From Hydrogenophaga sp. (GTDB lineage Bacteria; Pseudomonadota; Gammaproteobacteria; Burkholderiales; Burkholderiaceae_C): a stretch of DNA of 64,000 bases. Below are positions 1 to 7,224 of this stretch, piece after piece. The position numbers and the translations under genes were made by a program. The stretch lies in the NCBI GenBank assembly GCA_030682835.1, contig JAUXNG010000045.1, positions 1 to 64,000 on the forward strand, read 5' to 3'. The notes beneath the pieces are model-generated. The model was given only the letters and a program-made list of their open reading frames with translations, did no database searches and had not been told where the DNA came from. Positions within the stretch are counted from its first letter, which is position 1; each line of letters begins with the position of its first letter.

Positions 1-34
1 GCCCAACGTCAATTTCTTCGGTACAGTTTGGCTT

Positions 35-99
35 CGGCATTGCCCGCTCGTTGATCAAGATTCGACACCTGGATTTTCGGGCACACAAGGGCAATGCCG
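35..99. repeat. 11-bp perfect inverted repeat upstream of the first gene
   Basis: CGGCATTGCCC at 35-45 is repeated as its reverse complement at 89-99, with a 43-base spacer. It lies in about 200 bases in which I see no convincing gene. It could be an operator pair or an RNA structure; nothing else supports a function. Confidence 0.4.
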
Positions 100-200
100 T
101 ACTCGTTTGTGGCTCTACTACGGTGAAATATCCGGGCTAGCGAATGCGAGGAAGTTTTGGACTCGCTCATCGAAGCCGCCCACGGCATCGGAGGCCAGTC

Positions 201-560
201 ATGAAGTGCACGAACTGCGGACGACCGACTGCTGTCGTCGAGACGCGCGTCGAGCCCGACGGCCTGATGCTGCGCAGGCGCCGCGCGTGTCGCGTTTGCG
301 ACCACAGGTTCAACACGTTCGAGATCGACGACGGCCTCGCGGCCACGGTGCGCAAGTACGCCGCCACTCACGCCAAGGCCGTGGCCCGGCGGCAGGCGCT
401 GACGCTGCGCAACGAGCGCATCGCGGCTCGGCTGCGCGCCGGTGAGAAGCACGTCGTGGTGGCCGGCGACTTCGGGCTCAGCGACAACATGGTGAGCACC
501 ATCGCGCGGCGGCTGGGCATACCTGGGCCGCGGCAGGCGTTGACGGGGAGAGCATCATGA
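201..560 (+). CDS. NrdR-like zinc-ribbon, helix-turn-helix phage protein
   Basis: 119 residues. The N-terminus (MKCTNCG, then RACRVCDHRFNTFE about 30 residues later) is a four-cysteine zinc ribbon with the RRRRxCxxCxxRFxTFE pattern of the ribonucleotide reductase repressor NrdR. The ATP-cone that follows in NrdR is absent. Instead the C-terminal half (about residues 70-110) ends in a short helix-turn-helix-like stretch (DFGLSDNMVSTIARRLGI). A DNA-binding role is inferred; the target is unknown. The start at 201 has GGAGG six bases upstream, better than the in-frame start at 144. Its stop overlaps the next start (ATGA). Confidence 0.72.
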   Translation: MKCTNCGRPTAVVETRVEPDGLMLRRRRACRVCDHRFNTFEIDDGLAATVRKYAATHAKAVARRQALTLRNERIAARLRAGEKHVVVAGDFGLSDNMVSTIARRLGIPGPRQALTGRAS

Positions 561-811
561 GCGCGCCGTGGATCTCCGTCGAGGGCAAGCTGCCGCCCGA
601 CGAGACGCCAGTGCTGATCGTTTGGCGAGGCACGGTCGTCATTGGTGAACGCCGCTGGGACCACCCCGGCTACGAGGACCGCTATCAGTCGTATTGGTAC
701 TGGGACGATCCGACCGACGACGGGCAGGACTGGGGTCGAGACGACGTGACCCACTGGATGCCGCTGCCGGAACCGCCGGTAGTCACTTCGCCAGCCGCAC
801 CAGCGCCTTGA
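557..811 (+). CDS. DUF551 domain protein
   Basis: 84 residues. It shows the DUF551 pattern seen in many phage accessory proteins: an N-terminal W-I-S-V-E-G-K-LP segment, a central PVLIVWRGTVVIGERRW strand region and a C-terminal THWMPLPEPP motif. The molecular function of the family is unknown. Its ATG overlaps the stop of the zinc-ribbon gene by four bases, so the two are probably translationally coupled. The 3' end overlaps by about 29 bases the 3' end of the convergent repressor gene. Confidence 0.75.
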   Translation: MSAPWISVEGKLPPDETPVLIVWRGTVVIGERRWDHPGYEDRYQSYWYWDDPTDDGQDWGRDDVTHWMPLPEPPVVTSPAAPAP

Positions 812-1238
812 CGTGATCCTCGCGGGGCTGGCCACCCTGCGCGGCGGCTGCCGCCATGGCGAGGGCGACGACGTCTGCGAACTTCGGCGTCGGCAGCGCC
901 ACGGACTCGGCTTCGCAGACGCGGCCGACCATGAGGATGAGGCGACCGACTTCCTCGGCGCTGAGCGCGCCGGGCTCGGCGGCAGGCAGCGCCGGTGCGA
1001 CGACCGCGATCGGCGCGGCGACGTCAAGGCTGCGCTCGGGCATGTCAAGGCTGCGCTCGACGAGCCTGGCCGTCTTCTCGCTGACCTTGCGCGTCGGATG
1101 TGGACCCGCCATCTGCACCAGGTAGCTGGCGTTCGCGTGACCTATGCGTTTCGCCACGGCTACAGGCCCGCCGTTATTTGCGATCACGCGTCGCAGGTTT
1201 TCGCGTCGCACGTCTGAGATGTCGATTACGGTTTCCAT
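783..1238 (-). CDS. Phage repressor-like helix-turn-helix protein
   Basis: 151 residues. Residues about 10-60 (VRRENLRRVIANNGGPVAVA, then KRIGHANASYLVQMAGPHPTR and SEKTARLVERSL) match the N-terminal helix-turn-helix of CI/Cro-type phage repressors of betaproteobacteria. There is no S24 LexA-like peptidase domain, so it is shorter than classical CI; the C-terminal half is alanine-rich and not recognised. The start is preceded by AGGAG seven bases upstream. It is divergent from the Cro-like gene at 1385, giving the usual lysogeny switch layout. The call as the lysogenic repressor is inference. Confidence 0.72.
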   Translation of the reverse strand: METVIDISDVRRENLRRVIANNGGPVAVAKRIGHANASYLVQMAGPHPTRKVSEKTARLVERSLDMPERSLDVAAPIAVVAPALPAAEPGALSAEEVGRLILMVGRVCEAESVALPTPKFADVVALAMAAAAAQGGQPREDHVKALVRLAK

Positions 1239-1260
1239 ATTTGCTCTCCTGTTGTCGCCG

Positions 1261-1289
1261 ACGATACACGCATTTATTTAAGCGTACAA
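1261..1289 (-). promoter_or_regulatory. Candidate leftward promoter of the repressor gene
   Basis: On the minus strand, TTGTAC (1284-1289) and TATCGT (1261-1266) are separated by exactly 17 bases. The -35 box overlaps the TACAA-CAC-TTGTA palindrome, which would allow autoregulation by the repressor. Both hexamers are imperfect. Confidence 0.4.
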
Positions 1290-1310
1290 CACTTGTAGGG
1301 TAAATTTACC
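1285..1310. promoter_or_regulatory. Two adjacent palindromes, candidate repressor/Cro operators
   Basis: TACAACACTTGTA at 1285-1297 is a 5-bp dyad with a 3-base spacer. GGTAAATTTACC at 1299-1310 is a perfect 12-bp palindrome. Both sit in the AT-rich gap between the divergent repressor and Cro-like genes, where phage operators are expected. They differ in sequence, so they may bind different proteins. Confidence 0.5.
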
Positions 1311-1384
1311 TGTAAAAATGTGCTACAGATTTCGCGGCTGCTGCCGACGTAGACACGCTGTTTCGCAAATGCTAAACTGGCGGG

Positions 1385-1708
1385 ATGAACACACCCGCCA
1401 CTCCACACAAGCCTCGCAAGCCTCGCAAGGCCCGGCAGACCGGCATCGACACGCCGATGCGGACCCTGCTGCGCACCTGCACTGAAGACGAGCGCGCGCT
1501 GCTCGCCGCCAAGGCCGGCACGCACGTCAACTACCTCTACGCCATCGCCGGCTGCCACCGCGAGGCCATCGCCGTCCAGAAGGCGTTTGCCATCGAGGAC
1601 GCCAGCGTCTACGTGCACCAGCTCACCGGCGGCCGCACGCCGATCGTGACGGCCCGCCAGATCAGCACGATGTGCTCGGTGGCCGGGTTCTGCGACGCGG
1701 GGGCTTGA
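1385..1708 (+). CDS. Cro-like phage regulatory protein
   Basis: 107 residues. A basic, proline-rich N-terminus (about 20 residues) is followed by a compact helix-turn-helix region: TCTEDERALLAAKAGTHVNY, then a YAIAGCHREAIAVQKAF-type recognition segment. It ends with RQISTMCSVAGF, a pattern common in Cro-like proteins opposite prophage repressors. It is transcribed divergently from the repressor gene and its stop codon shares one base with the methyltransferase start (TGATG), so both are likely expressed early and coupled. Role as Cro is inferred from position and fold. Confidence 0.65.
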   Translation: MNTPATPHKPRKPRKARQTGIDTPMRTLLRTCTEDERALLAAKAGTHVNYLYAIAGCHREAIAVQKAFAIEDASVYVHQLTGGRTPIVTARQISTMCSVAGFCDAGA

Positions 1709-2388
1709 TGCGCTACGTGTCCTTCTTCTCAGGCATCGAGGCCGCAACGCAGGCATGGCACCCACGCGGCTGGACAGCCGTGGCCTTCGCCGAGATCGAC
1801 CCGTTTGCCAGCCGCGTGCTGGCGCATCACTACCCCGCAACGCCCAACCTGGGCGACATCACCGCGGTGACCGAGGCGCAGATCCGCGCGCTCGGCCCCG
1901 TGGACGTTTTTGTGTTTGGAAGCCCGTGCCAAGACCTCTCGGTGGCCGGCAAACGTAAAGGACTTGACGGTGAACGAAGTGGACTATTTTTCGATGCCAT
2001 GCGAGTCGTCGGCTGGCTCCGACAGCACTGCGGCCTGCGATGGGCCGTCTGGGAAAACGTGCCCGGCGCCTTCAGCAGCAACGCCGGACGCGACTTTGCA
2101 GCAGTGGTTGAACACATGGCAGGTCTGGACGCCGTCGCCGTGCCAGCAAAAGGCTGGGGCACGGAAGGCTGCGCCGTCGGCGAAGAAGGCATGGTCGAGT
2201 GGGCCACTCTCGACGCGCAGTGGTTCGGAGTGGCGCAGCGGCGCCGTCGCGTGTTCGCTGTCGCAGATTTTGGAGACTGGGCCGGTCGACCCCCGGTTCT
2301 TCTTGAGTACCGAGTGCGAGGCGGAGTGCTTGAAGCTCGGGAACTCGATGATCTCGATCCCGTATGTGAAGGCGACGAACCCGCATAG
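1708..2388 (+). CDS. C5-cytosine DNA methyltransferase, N-terminal part (motifs I-VIII)
   Basis: 226 residues. This frame carries the catalytic half of a cytosine-C5 methyltransferase: motif I (FFSGIEAA, cofactor binding), motif IV (GSPCQDLS with the catalytic Cys), motif VI (WENVPGAFS) and motif VIII (QRRRRVFAV). After the PPVLLE segment it runs into unrelated residues and stops at 2388, lacking motifs IX and X. Those are present in the overlapping +1 frame (1994-2680). A complete enzyme would need a +1 frameshift or assembly of two polypeptides. Likely role: methylation of phage DNA against host restriction. The start is coupled to the Cro-like gene (TGATG). Confidence 0.8.
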   Translation: MRYVSFFSGIEAATQAWHPRGWTAVAFAEIDPFASRVLAHHYPATPNLGDITAVTEAQIRALGPVDVFVFGSPCQDLSVAGKRKGLDGERSGLFFDAMRVVGWLRQHCGLRWAVWENVPGAFSSNAGRDFAAVVEHMAGLDAVAVPAKGWGTEGCAVGEEGMVEWATLDAQWFGVAQRRRRVFAVADFGDWAGRPPVLLEYRVRGGVLEARELDDLDPVCEGDEPA

Positions 2389-2680
2389 CGCCGCCGAGGC
2401 GCAGCGGTTTGAACACTGTGATGTTGCACACACGCCAAACGGATGGGACGAACGCCACACGCCACCCAAGCACCTGGTCGTTGACCCCGATCAATACCTC
2501 GTGCGCCGCCTCACGCCCCGCGAGTGCGAGCGCCTGCAGGGCTTCCCCGACGACTTCACGCTGCTGCCGGCCAAGAAGCCCGCGGACGGTCCCCGCTACA
2601 AGGCGCTGGGCAACTCTATGGCCGTGCCGGTCATGGCGTGGATCGGCCGCCAGATCGAATTTGTGCATCGCTTCTTCTGA
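1994..2680 (+). CDS. Overlapping-frame protein carrying methyltransferase motifs IX and X
   Basis: 228 residues from the first ATG; the frame is open back to about 1910 (TTG). It overlaps the methyltransferase N-terminal gene by about 395 bases in the +1 frame. The central segment (ACSLSQILETGPVDPRFFLS) resembles, from memory, a conserved sequence in phage proteins encoded beside such methyltransferases. The C-terminus (RRLTPRECERLQGFPDDF, then YKALGNSMAVPV) is methyltransferase motif IX and motif X. It could be a separate beta subunit, the product of a +1 frameshift, or the remains of a deletion that moved the tail into another frame. The start codon is uncertain and no strong ribosome site is seen. 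Confidence 0.6.
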   Translation: MPCESSAGSDSTAACDGPSGKTCPAPSAATPDATLQQWLNTWQVWTPSPCQQKAGARKAAPSAKKAWSSGPLSTRSGSEWRSGAVACSLSQILETGPVDPRFFLSTECEAECLKLGNSMISIPYVKATNPHSAAEAQRFEHCDVAHTPNGWDERHTPPKHLVVDPDQYLVRRLTPRECERLQGFPDDFTLLPAKKPADGPRYKALGNSMAVPVMAWIGRQIEFVHRFF

Positions 2681-2688
2681 CACCCCAC

Positions 2689-5295
2689 ATGACCGATTAC
2701 TTCAAGACCGCCGGTGCCCAGCTCCTGGCCAACGGCTACCTGATCGTGCCCATCCGCCCCGGCGAGAAGGCACCCGCGCTGGGCGCCTGGCAGCGGGCGC
2801 GCATGACCACCGCCGACCTGTTCGACTTCCCCGGCCACGGCGTGGGCATCCTGTGCGGGCAGGGCGCGGCGCCCGTGGTGGGCGTGGACATCGACGTCAG
2901 CCACCCCGTCATCGGCCCGGCGATCATCGACTGGTGCCGCAAGCACCTGGGCTGGGCACCGGAGCGCATCGGCGCCGCGCCTCGCACGCTGCTGACGTAC
3001 CGTGCCGCCGAGGCGGGATGGGCCAAGGGCAACAGCGTGACGTTCTTCGACCCCGCCGACCCCGTCAAGCCCAACGGCAAGCGCAACGAGCAGCGCATCG
3101 AGATCCTGGGCCTGGGCCAGCAGTTCGTGGCCTACCACGTGCACCCCGACACGGGCCGCCCCTACGAGTGGGTCGACCTGTTCGGCGGCCTGGAGTATGT
3201 CGACGCCGGCTCGCTGCCGGTGGTGACCGACGCGCAGGTCGAGGCGCTGATGGCCGAGTTCGCGCGACTCGTGCGCGACACGCAGGGCATCGACGTCGTC
3301 AACAACAACACGTCGATGAGCCTCGTGCCGGCCAGCGAGGACGACGCGCTGCTGCACCTGAGCCTGAAGGTGGGCGTGGACATCGAGCGCGCCCGCGAGA
3401 TGCTGGGATGGCTGGCGAACGACCGCGGCCAGGACTACGACACGTGGCTGGCCGTGGGCATGGCCCTGCACCACGAATACGACGGCAGCGACGCCGCGCT
3501 GGCGCTGTGGCAGGAATGGGGCTCGACGTCGGACAAGTACGAGCCCGGCGAGGACGCCCGCAAGTGGCGCAGCTTCGGCCGCGGCAGCCGGCAGACGAGC
3601 CTGCGCTGGCTCATCAAGATCTGCAACCAGGCCAAGGCCGAACGCGAGGCCCTGCGCCGGCGCGAGACCATGGACACGATCAGGGCGCGCATCCGCGACG
3701 CCAGTGACCAGTACGACCTGACCGAGACCGTGGCGCGCGACATCCGCGCCGTGCTGCCCGAGGCGCCTGCTGCGCGCGCCGAGGTGTTCGGACTTTTCCA
3801 GCAAAAATTCAAGGACATAACGTCGACGAATTTGCCGGTGGCTGACGTCCGCCGAATGCTGGTCGACCACAGCCGGCAACACGCCAGTCGCCAGAAACGA
3901 CCGCTGACGGAGTTCGGCAACGCCGAGCGCATGATCGACAAGTACGGCCAGGGCATGCGCTTCGTGCCCGAGACCGGCACCTGGTATCTGTGGACCGGCG
4001 TGCACTGGCGACAGGCCGCCGACATCACCATCGAGCACTTGGCCAAGGAGACCGTGAAGGCGCTCAGCGCCGAGGTCGAGCAGCACGGCGACGAGGCGGC
4101 CGAGTTCTTCGCGTTCTGCAGCATCAGCCAGCAGGCCAAGATGGTCCGCAACATGGTGCAGCTCGCGGCCAGCGACCCGCGCATCATGCTGCCGGCCGAC
4201 GAACTCGACAAGCACCCGCACCTGCTGGGGGTGAAGAACGGCATCGTCGACCTGAGCACCGGCGCGCTGCTGCCGGCGGACCCGCTGGCCTACATCACCC
4301 GCACCTGTGCCTGCGAGTACCACGCCGAGGCCAGGGCGCCACTGTTCGAGCGCAGCGTGCGTGAGGCGTTCTTTGACGACGACGAGATCGTCGAATACCT
4401 CTACCGCTGCCTGGGCTACACGCTGCAGGGCCAGCCGCGTGAGGACATCATGTTCATGCCGGTCGGCGTGGGCAGCAACGGCAAGTCGACGGTGTTCGGT
4501 GCCGTGCGCAACACGCTGGGCGGCTACTCGCGCTCAGCCGAGGCCAGCAGCTTCATCAGCGACAGCAAGGCCGGCGGCAATGCCGGCGGCGCCCGCGAGG
4601 ATCTGGTGCGACTCAGGGGTGCGCGATTCGTGTATGTCAACGAGCCCGACGAGGGTGGCGAGTTGCGAGAGGGGGCCGTCAAGTCCATGACCGGCGGCGA
4701 CGCGGTGACTGCCCGCGGGCTGTACGCCAAGGCATCGGTGGAGATCACGCCGACGTGGGTGGTGTGGATGCCGACAAACCACAAGCCAATCATCAAGGGC
4801 AGCGACAACGGTATCTGGCGGCGCATGGGCCTGCTGCCGTTTGAGCGGAATTTCGACACCGACACGGAGATCGTGAAGGACGGAAATCGCAGGGAAAACG
4901 TGATGCGCGAATCCGAAGGGATTTTGGCGCTGATGGTGCGCTGGGGTCTGGTGTATCGCAAAACAGGTCTGAATCCACCGGCAAAAATCAAAAACGCAAG
5001 GGATTCGTATCGCAACCAGATGGACTTGCTGTCGGAATGGCTCGACGAGTGCTGCGACACGGGGCCTGGGCTGACTGAGCAAAGTTCTGCACTTTGGCAA
5101 AGCTGGGAGCAGTTTGCAAAAAACCGCGGATTGCTGGGCTACATCAAGACCAGTGTGTCGCTTGGCCGTCGGCTGGATCAGCGATTTCCTGCGGAAAGGG
5201 GCAACGGGGGTCTGCGAATGCGCAAAAACATCCGGTTGAAGACCGTTTTCCAACCCGTCGATGGGGCGGGTGGGGCGGGTCAAGGGCTTTTTTAG
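2689..5295 (+). CDS. Primase-polymerase / superfamily 3 helicase replication protein
   Basis: 868 residues. The N-terminal third is an archaeo-eukaryotic primase-type (Prim-Pol) domain with the metal-binding DxD at D67 and D69 (VGVDIDV). The middle holds a DUF5906/D5-type N-terminal region. The C-terminal helicase domain has a Walker A motif (GVGSNGKST, about residues 592-600), then YVNEPDE and the late WMPTNHKPII segment typical of phage and plasmid P4-family primases. It should prime and unwind phage DNA at the origin. The start at 2689 lies just after the methyltransferase stop; the open frame continues upstream but without family similarity. The last 200 bases are AT-richer than the rest. 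Confidence 0.88.
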   Translation: MTDYFKTAGAQLLANGYLIVPIRPGEKAPALGAWQRARMTTADLFDFPGHGVGILCGQGAAPVVGVDIDVSHPVIGPAIIDWCRKHLGWAPERIGAAPRTLLTYRAAEAGWAKGNSVTFFDPADPVKPNGKRNEQRIEILGLGQQFVAYHVHPDTGRPYEWVDLFGGLEYVDAGSLPVVTDAQVEALMAEFARLVRDTQGIDVVNNNTSMSLVPASEDDALLHLSLKVGVDIERAREMLGWLANDRGQDYDTWLAVGMALHHEYDGSDAALALWQEWGSTSDKYEPGEDARKWRSFGRGSRQTSLRWLIKICNQAKAEREALRRRETMDTIRARIRDASDQYDLTETVARDIRAVLPEAPAARAEVFGLFQQKFKDITSTNLPVADVRRMLVDHSRQHASRQKRPLTEFGNAERMIDKYGQGMRFVPETGTWYLWTGVHWRQAADITIEHLAKETVKALSAEVEQHGDEAAEFFAFCSISQQAKMVRNMVQLAASDPRIMLPADELDKHPHLLGVKNGIVDLSTGALLPADPLAYITRTCACEYHAEARAPLFERSVREAFFDDDEIVEYLYRCLGYTLQGQPREDIMFMPVGVGSNGKSTVFGAVRNTLGGYSRSAEASSFISDSKAGGNAGGAREDLVRLRGARFVYVNEPDEGGELREGAVKSMTGGDAVTARGLYAKASVEITPTWVVWMPTNHKPIIKGSDNGIWRRMGLLPFERNFDTDTEIVKDGNRRENVMRESEGILALMVRWGLVYRKTGLNPPAKIKNARDSYRNQMDLLSEWLDECCDTGPGLTEQSSALWQSWEQFAKNRGLLGYIKTSVSLGRRLDQRFPAERGNGGLRMRKNIRLKTVFQPVDGAGGAGQGLF

Positions 5296-5356
5296 ATAAG
5301 TCTCTCACGCGTATATGGAAGGGTTATAGAAAAACCCTCCTGACCCGCCCCACCCG
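5267..5356. repeat. Long interrupted inverted repeat at the end of the primase gene
   Basis: CGGGTGGGGCGGGTCA at 5267-5282 is repeated as a perfect reverse complement at 5341-5356. Pairing continues inward with bulges (AGGGC-T-tract near 5283-5294 against an A-tract-CCCT at 5330-5338), leaving a loop of roughly 35 bases. The left arm encodes the last residues of the primase. It could be an mRNA-stabilising hairpin, a processing site or part of an origin; it lacks a run of T after the right arm, so it is not a standard terminator. Confidence 0.6.
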
Positions 5357-5405
5357 TCACTAATGTTGAATCCGCAAAATTTTGCAGAAAAAGAGGAATT
5401 GAAAA

Positions 5406-5792
5406 ATGTCGGTGAAAAATACCACGCACGATGACCTGGCACCAATTGTCGGCTTCACGGCCACCATCAAATTGGCGGCGTATTACGGCGGCAAGAATAT
5501 GACGGTGCCGAAGAAAATCAGCGAGAAGCACGTGCTCGCCAAGCTGATCGGCGTGCCGGCGGCGTCTGCCCTGGCCAACGAGTGGCCGGGCTGCATCCTG
5601 GCCGTGCCGACGCTGCACTTCGCCGAGGTCGAGCTGCGCAACAGCCGCGTGCTGCAACTACTGCGGGACGGCGCCAGCACCGACGCCATCGCCAAGGCCA
5701 ACGGCATCACGGTGCGACGCGTCCAGCAGCTTCGCGCCGAGTTCGAGGCGGCCGGATTTTTGCCGGAAATTCTGCGGGAAAAATCTGCCTGA
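5406..5792 (+). CDS. Mor-like transcription activator / helix-turn-helix protein
   Basis: 128 residues. The layout resembles the Mor/C activator family of Mu-like phages: an N-terminal segment ending in a glycine-rich turn plus VP (residues about 40-70, EWPGCILAVPT), then a C-terminal helix-turn-helix (RVLQLLRDGASTDAIAKANG, then ITVRRVQQLRAEFEAAG). AGAGGA precedes the ATG. It is a single gene between the primase and an iteron-like repeat array whose first units overlap its 3' end, so it may act on late transcription or on replication. Assignment to the family is by pattern only. Confidence 0.6.
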   Translation: MSVKNTTHDDLAPIVGFTATIKLAAYYGGKNMTVPKKISEKHVLAKLIGVPAASALANEWPGCILAVPTLHFAEVELRNSRVLQLLRDGASTDAIAKANGITVRRVQQLRAEFEAAGFLPEILREKSA

Positions 5793-5860
5793 AAAATTGC
5801 GGGGAAAAGTTGCGTGGAAAAGTGCCGGCAAAAAGCTGCGCCAAAAAGCTGCGGGAAAGT
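5761..5860 (+). repeat. Eight tandem 11-14 bp iteron-like repeats
   Basis: Units start at 5761, 5773, 5786, 5798, 5811, 5823, 5837 and 5850. Each begins with TGC and follows the degenerate form TGC-S-N-G/C-R-AAAA-R-Y. The first units lie in the 3' end of the Mor-like gene and the rest in noncoding DNA. Short GC/AT-mixed tandem repeats next to a primase-helicase gene are what a phage or plasmid origin looks like, but this is inference. Confidence 0.55.
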
Positions 5861-5956
5861 TACAGGATCGTGGCGTCCACGCATCGGCAGGCGGGCTCAT
5901 ACCACAAAAACGCCCTGAATTTCGTCGCTGCGACGCGTAAGTGATGCCGGCAGCAC

Positions 5957-6340
5957 GTGGAACTGTTAACCCTGACAGGTTCGTGTGCGGGTTTTCGCGT
6001 AGGTCGTTTACATTACGTTCCCGAACCGATTAACACCTACTTACTGCTAAATCCCGTGGTGTCTGTGCATGAGTTTGAGACCACTGGCGGCGGTCTGCTC
6101 GAAACCAACCGTCCCGAGGCTGTACTGCTGGCCTCACTGCATTGCCTGTGCCGCTGCGCAGTGTCCAAGGCCCTGCAGGAGCACACGCCACAGCGCGACA
6201 CCCTGCTGTCCATGCTCGACGCAGCCATGGCGTCACACGCTGACCGCATCGGCGTGGGGCTCGAAGCCCTGCAGCGCGCCAGACAGGGCGTACAGCGCGT
6301 TTCTGCGACCCTTGGCTACCTGGATGCCCTGCCGCTGTGA
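5957..6340 (+). CDS. Hypothetical protein
   Basis: 127 residues from a GTG start; I do not recognise it. The C-terminal two thirds are helical and alanine/leucine-rich (EAVLLASLHCLCRCAVSKAL onward), with several Cys and no membrane segment. The start is uncertain: no clear ribosome site precedes 5957, and a GTG near 6055 is an alternative. It is the last rightward gene before the repeat-rich noncoding stretch. It may not be a real gene. Confidence 0.35.
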   Translation: MELLTLTGSCAGFRVGRLHYVPEPINTYLLLNPVVSVHEFETTGGGLLETNRPEAVLLASLHCLCRCAVSKALQEHTPQRDTLLSMLDAAMASHADRIGVGLEALQRARQGVQRVSATLGYLDALPL

Positions 6341-6361
6341 AATCGCCGCCGTGGCCCGCCT

Positions 6362-6408
6362 GACGAGCCGCAGGGCCACGACGGCGGGCTTGCTACCTGC
6401 GGCTCGTC
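6362..6408. repeat. 12-bp perfect inverted repeat
   Basis: GACGAGCCGCAG (6362-6373) and its reverse complement (6397-6408) are separated by 23 bases. It begins 22 bases after the hypothetical gene ending at 6340 and could fold as an RNA hairpin. No T run follows. Confidence 0.45.
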
Positions 6409-6723
6409 GGCTGACGGTCTGATGGCCGACCACTGAGGGCTGAGGGCGGCGGCGCCTGCCCTTGGGTTTTGTCGGCTGGGGCGGCGTGCACCGCACTCGT
6501 CGACGCGGTGAAAACCAAATTCAAAATTAAACTGTCCAGCTTTTTTGGATTTTGTCGCCGACGAGAAAGTCGCATGACCAGGTTTTCGATTCGCCGTCGC
6601 CGGTTGAAAAATCCGACCTCGTGAATTTCATCAGAAATTTCGCATGGCGGAAAATCCGACGTAAGTCCTTGATTTATAACGACTTTTGCGCCAGCACTTT
6701 TCAGCACTGCAGGGGTTCTAGCG

Positions 6724-6867
6724 CCTGGCAGCCCCTGCAGGGTTCGAGCCCCCTGAGCCCTGAGCCTGGCAGCCCCTGCAGGGTTCGAGCCCCTAAGCCT
6801 TGCCACCTGGCAGCCCTGAGCCCTGAGCCCTGAGCCCTGAGCCTTGCCACCTGGCAGCCCCTGCAGG
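6724..6867. repeat. Block of direct repeats bordering the leftward cassette
   Basis: A 29-base unit (CCTGGCAGCCCCTGCAGGG then TTCGAGCCCC) occurs at 6724-6752 and 6765-6793. A related GCCACCTGGCAGCCCCTGCA unit is at 6846-6865. Four tandem copies of the heptamer GCCCTGA fill 6813-6840. Nearly the same sequence recurs in inverted orientation at 9862-9890, on the other side of the low-GC cassette. Confidence 0.75.
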
Positions 6868-6915
6868 CGCGCGAACGCCTGGCACTGGCGCGCCATCTTT
6901 GAAACTACAAACGCA

Positions 6916-6964
6916 AAAAGCCTAGGGGCTCCACTGCGTTACACAGTGGAGCCCCTAGGCTTTT
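6916..6964. terminator. Bidirectional rho-independent terminator
   Basis: Two 21-base arms (6916-6936 and 6944-6964) are perfect reverse complements around a 7-base loop, with A-run and T-run ends on both strands. It lies between the rightward replication genes and the 3' end of the leftward cassette, so it can stop transcription from both sides. Confidence 0.92.
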
Positions 6965-7011
6965 CGGCTTTTTACGTAGTCCGGTACTACGTCAAATTTT
7001 TAGCTTGCTTG

Positions 7012-7224
7012 TCAGGGTTTCAGCCCGCAAGCCTGCAGGAACGCTATTTTATCTACACTCAGATGTTCCGCAAGATAGCGCGCCAAACTTGCCGCCTGCA
7101 TGCTTTCAGACATTCGGGCCTGCACGTCGTCATGGGGTACGCCTGCCGTATGGTCTGCAGGCGACCATACAGAAATACGCCTGCGCAGCTCGCGCGCCAG
7201 TATCAGATAGTCGGCTTTTTTCAT
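7012..7224 (-). CDS. Small hypothetical protein, last gene of the leftward cassette
   Basis: 70 residues, not recognised. It is helical and charged (KKADYLILARELRRRI near the N-terminus, then SMQAASLARYLAEHLSVDKI), with no membrane segment. Its ATG overlaps the stop of the gene upstream (ATGA), so it is translationally coupled and belongs to the leftward operon that ends at the 6916-6964 hairpin. Confidence 0.6.
   Translation of the reverse strand: MKKADYLILARELRRRISVWSPADHTAGVPHDDVQARMSESMQAASLARYLAEHLSVDKIAFLQACGLKP

Larger units (their letters stand above)
6341..7011. other. Repeat-rich stretch with no gene
   Basis: Between the last early rightward gene and the leftward cassette I see no credible coding frame. 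The stretch contains a 12-bp inverted repeat (6362-6408), an AT-richer part around 6510-6690, a block of CTGGCAGCCCCTGCAGG and GCCCTGA repeats (6724-6867) and the perfect terminator hairpin at 6916-6964. Confidence 0.6.

Noticed and set aside
107-445. Rightward 112-residue frame over the zinc-ribbon gene
   Set aside because: Arg-rich translation in the wrong frame of the zinc-ribbon gene, which has the motif and ribosome site.
5321-5337. GGGTT/AACCC hairpin as primase terminator
   Set aside because: A five-base stem without a T run; it is also inside the larger inverted repeat at 5267-5356.
6813-6840. Four GCCCTGA units, and the 11-14 bp units at 5761-5860, as a possible CRISPR
   Set aside because: Units are too short, have no unique spacers and no cas genes are near.
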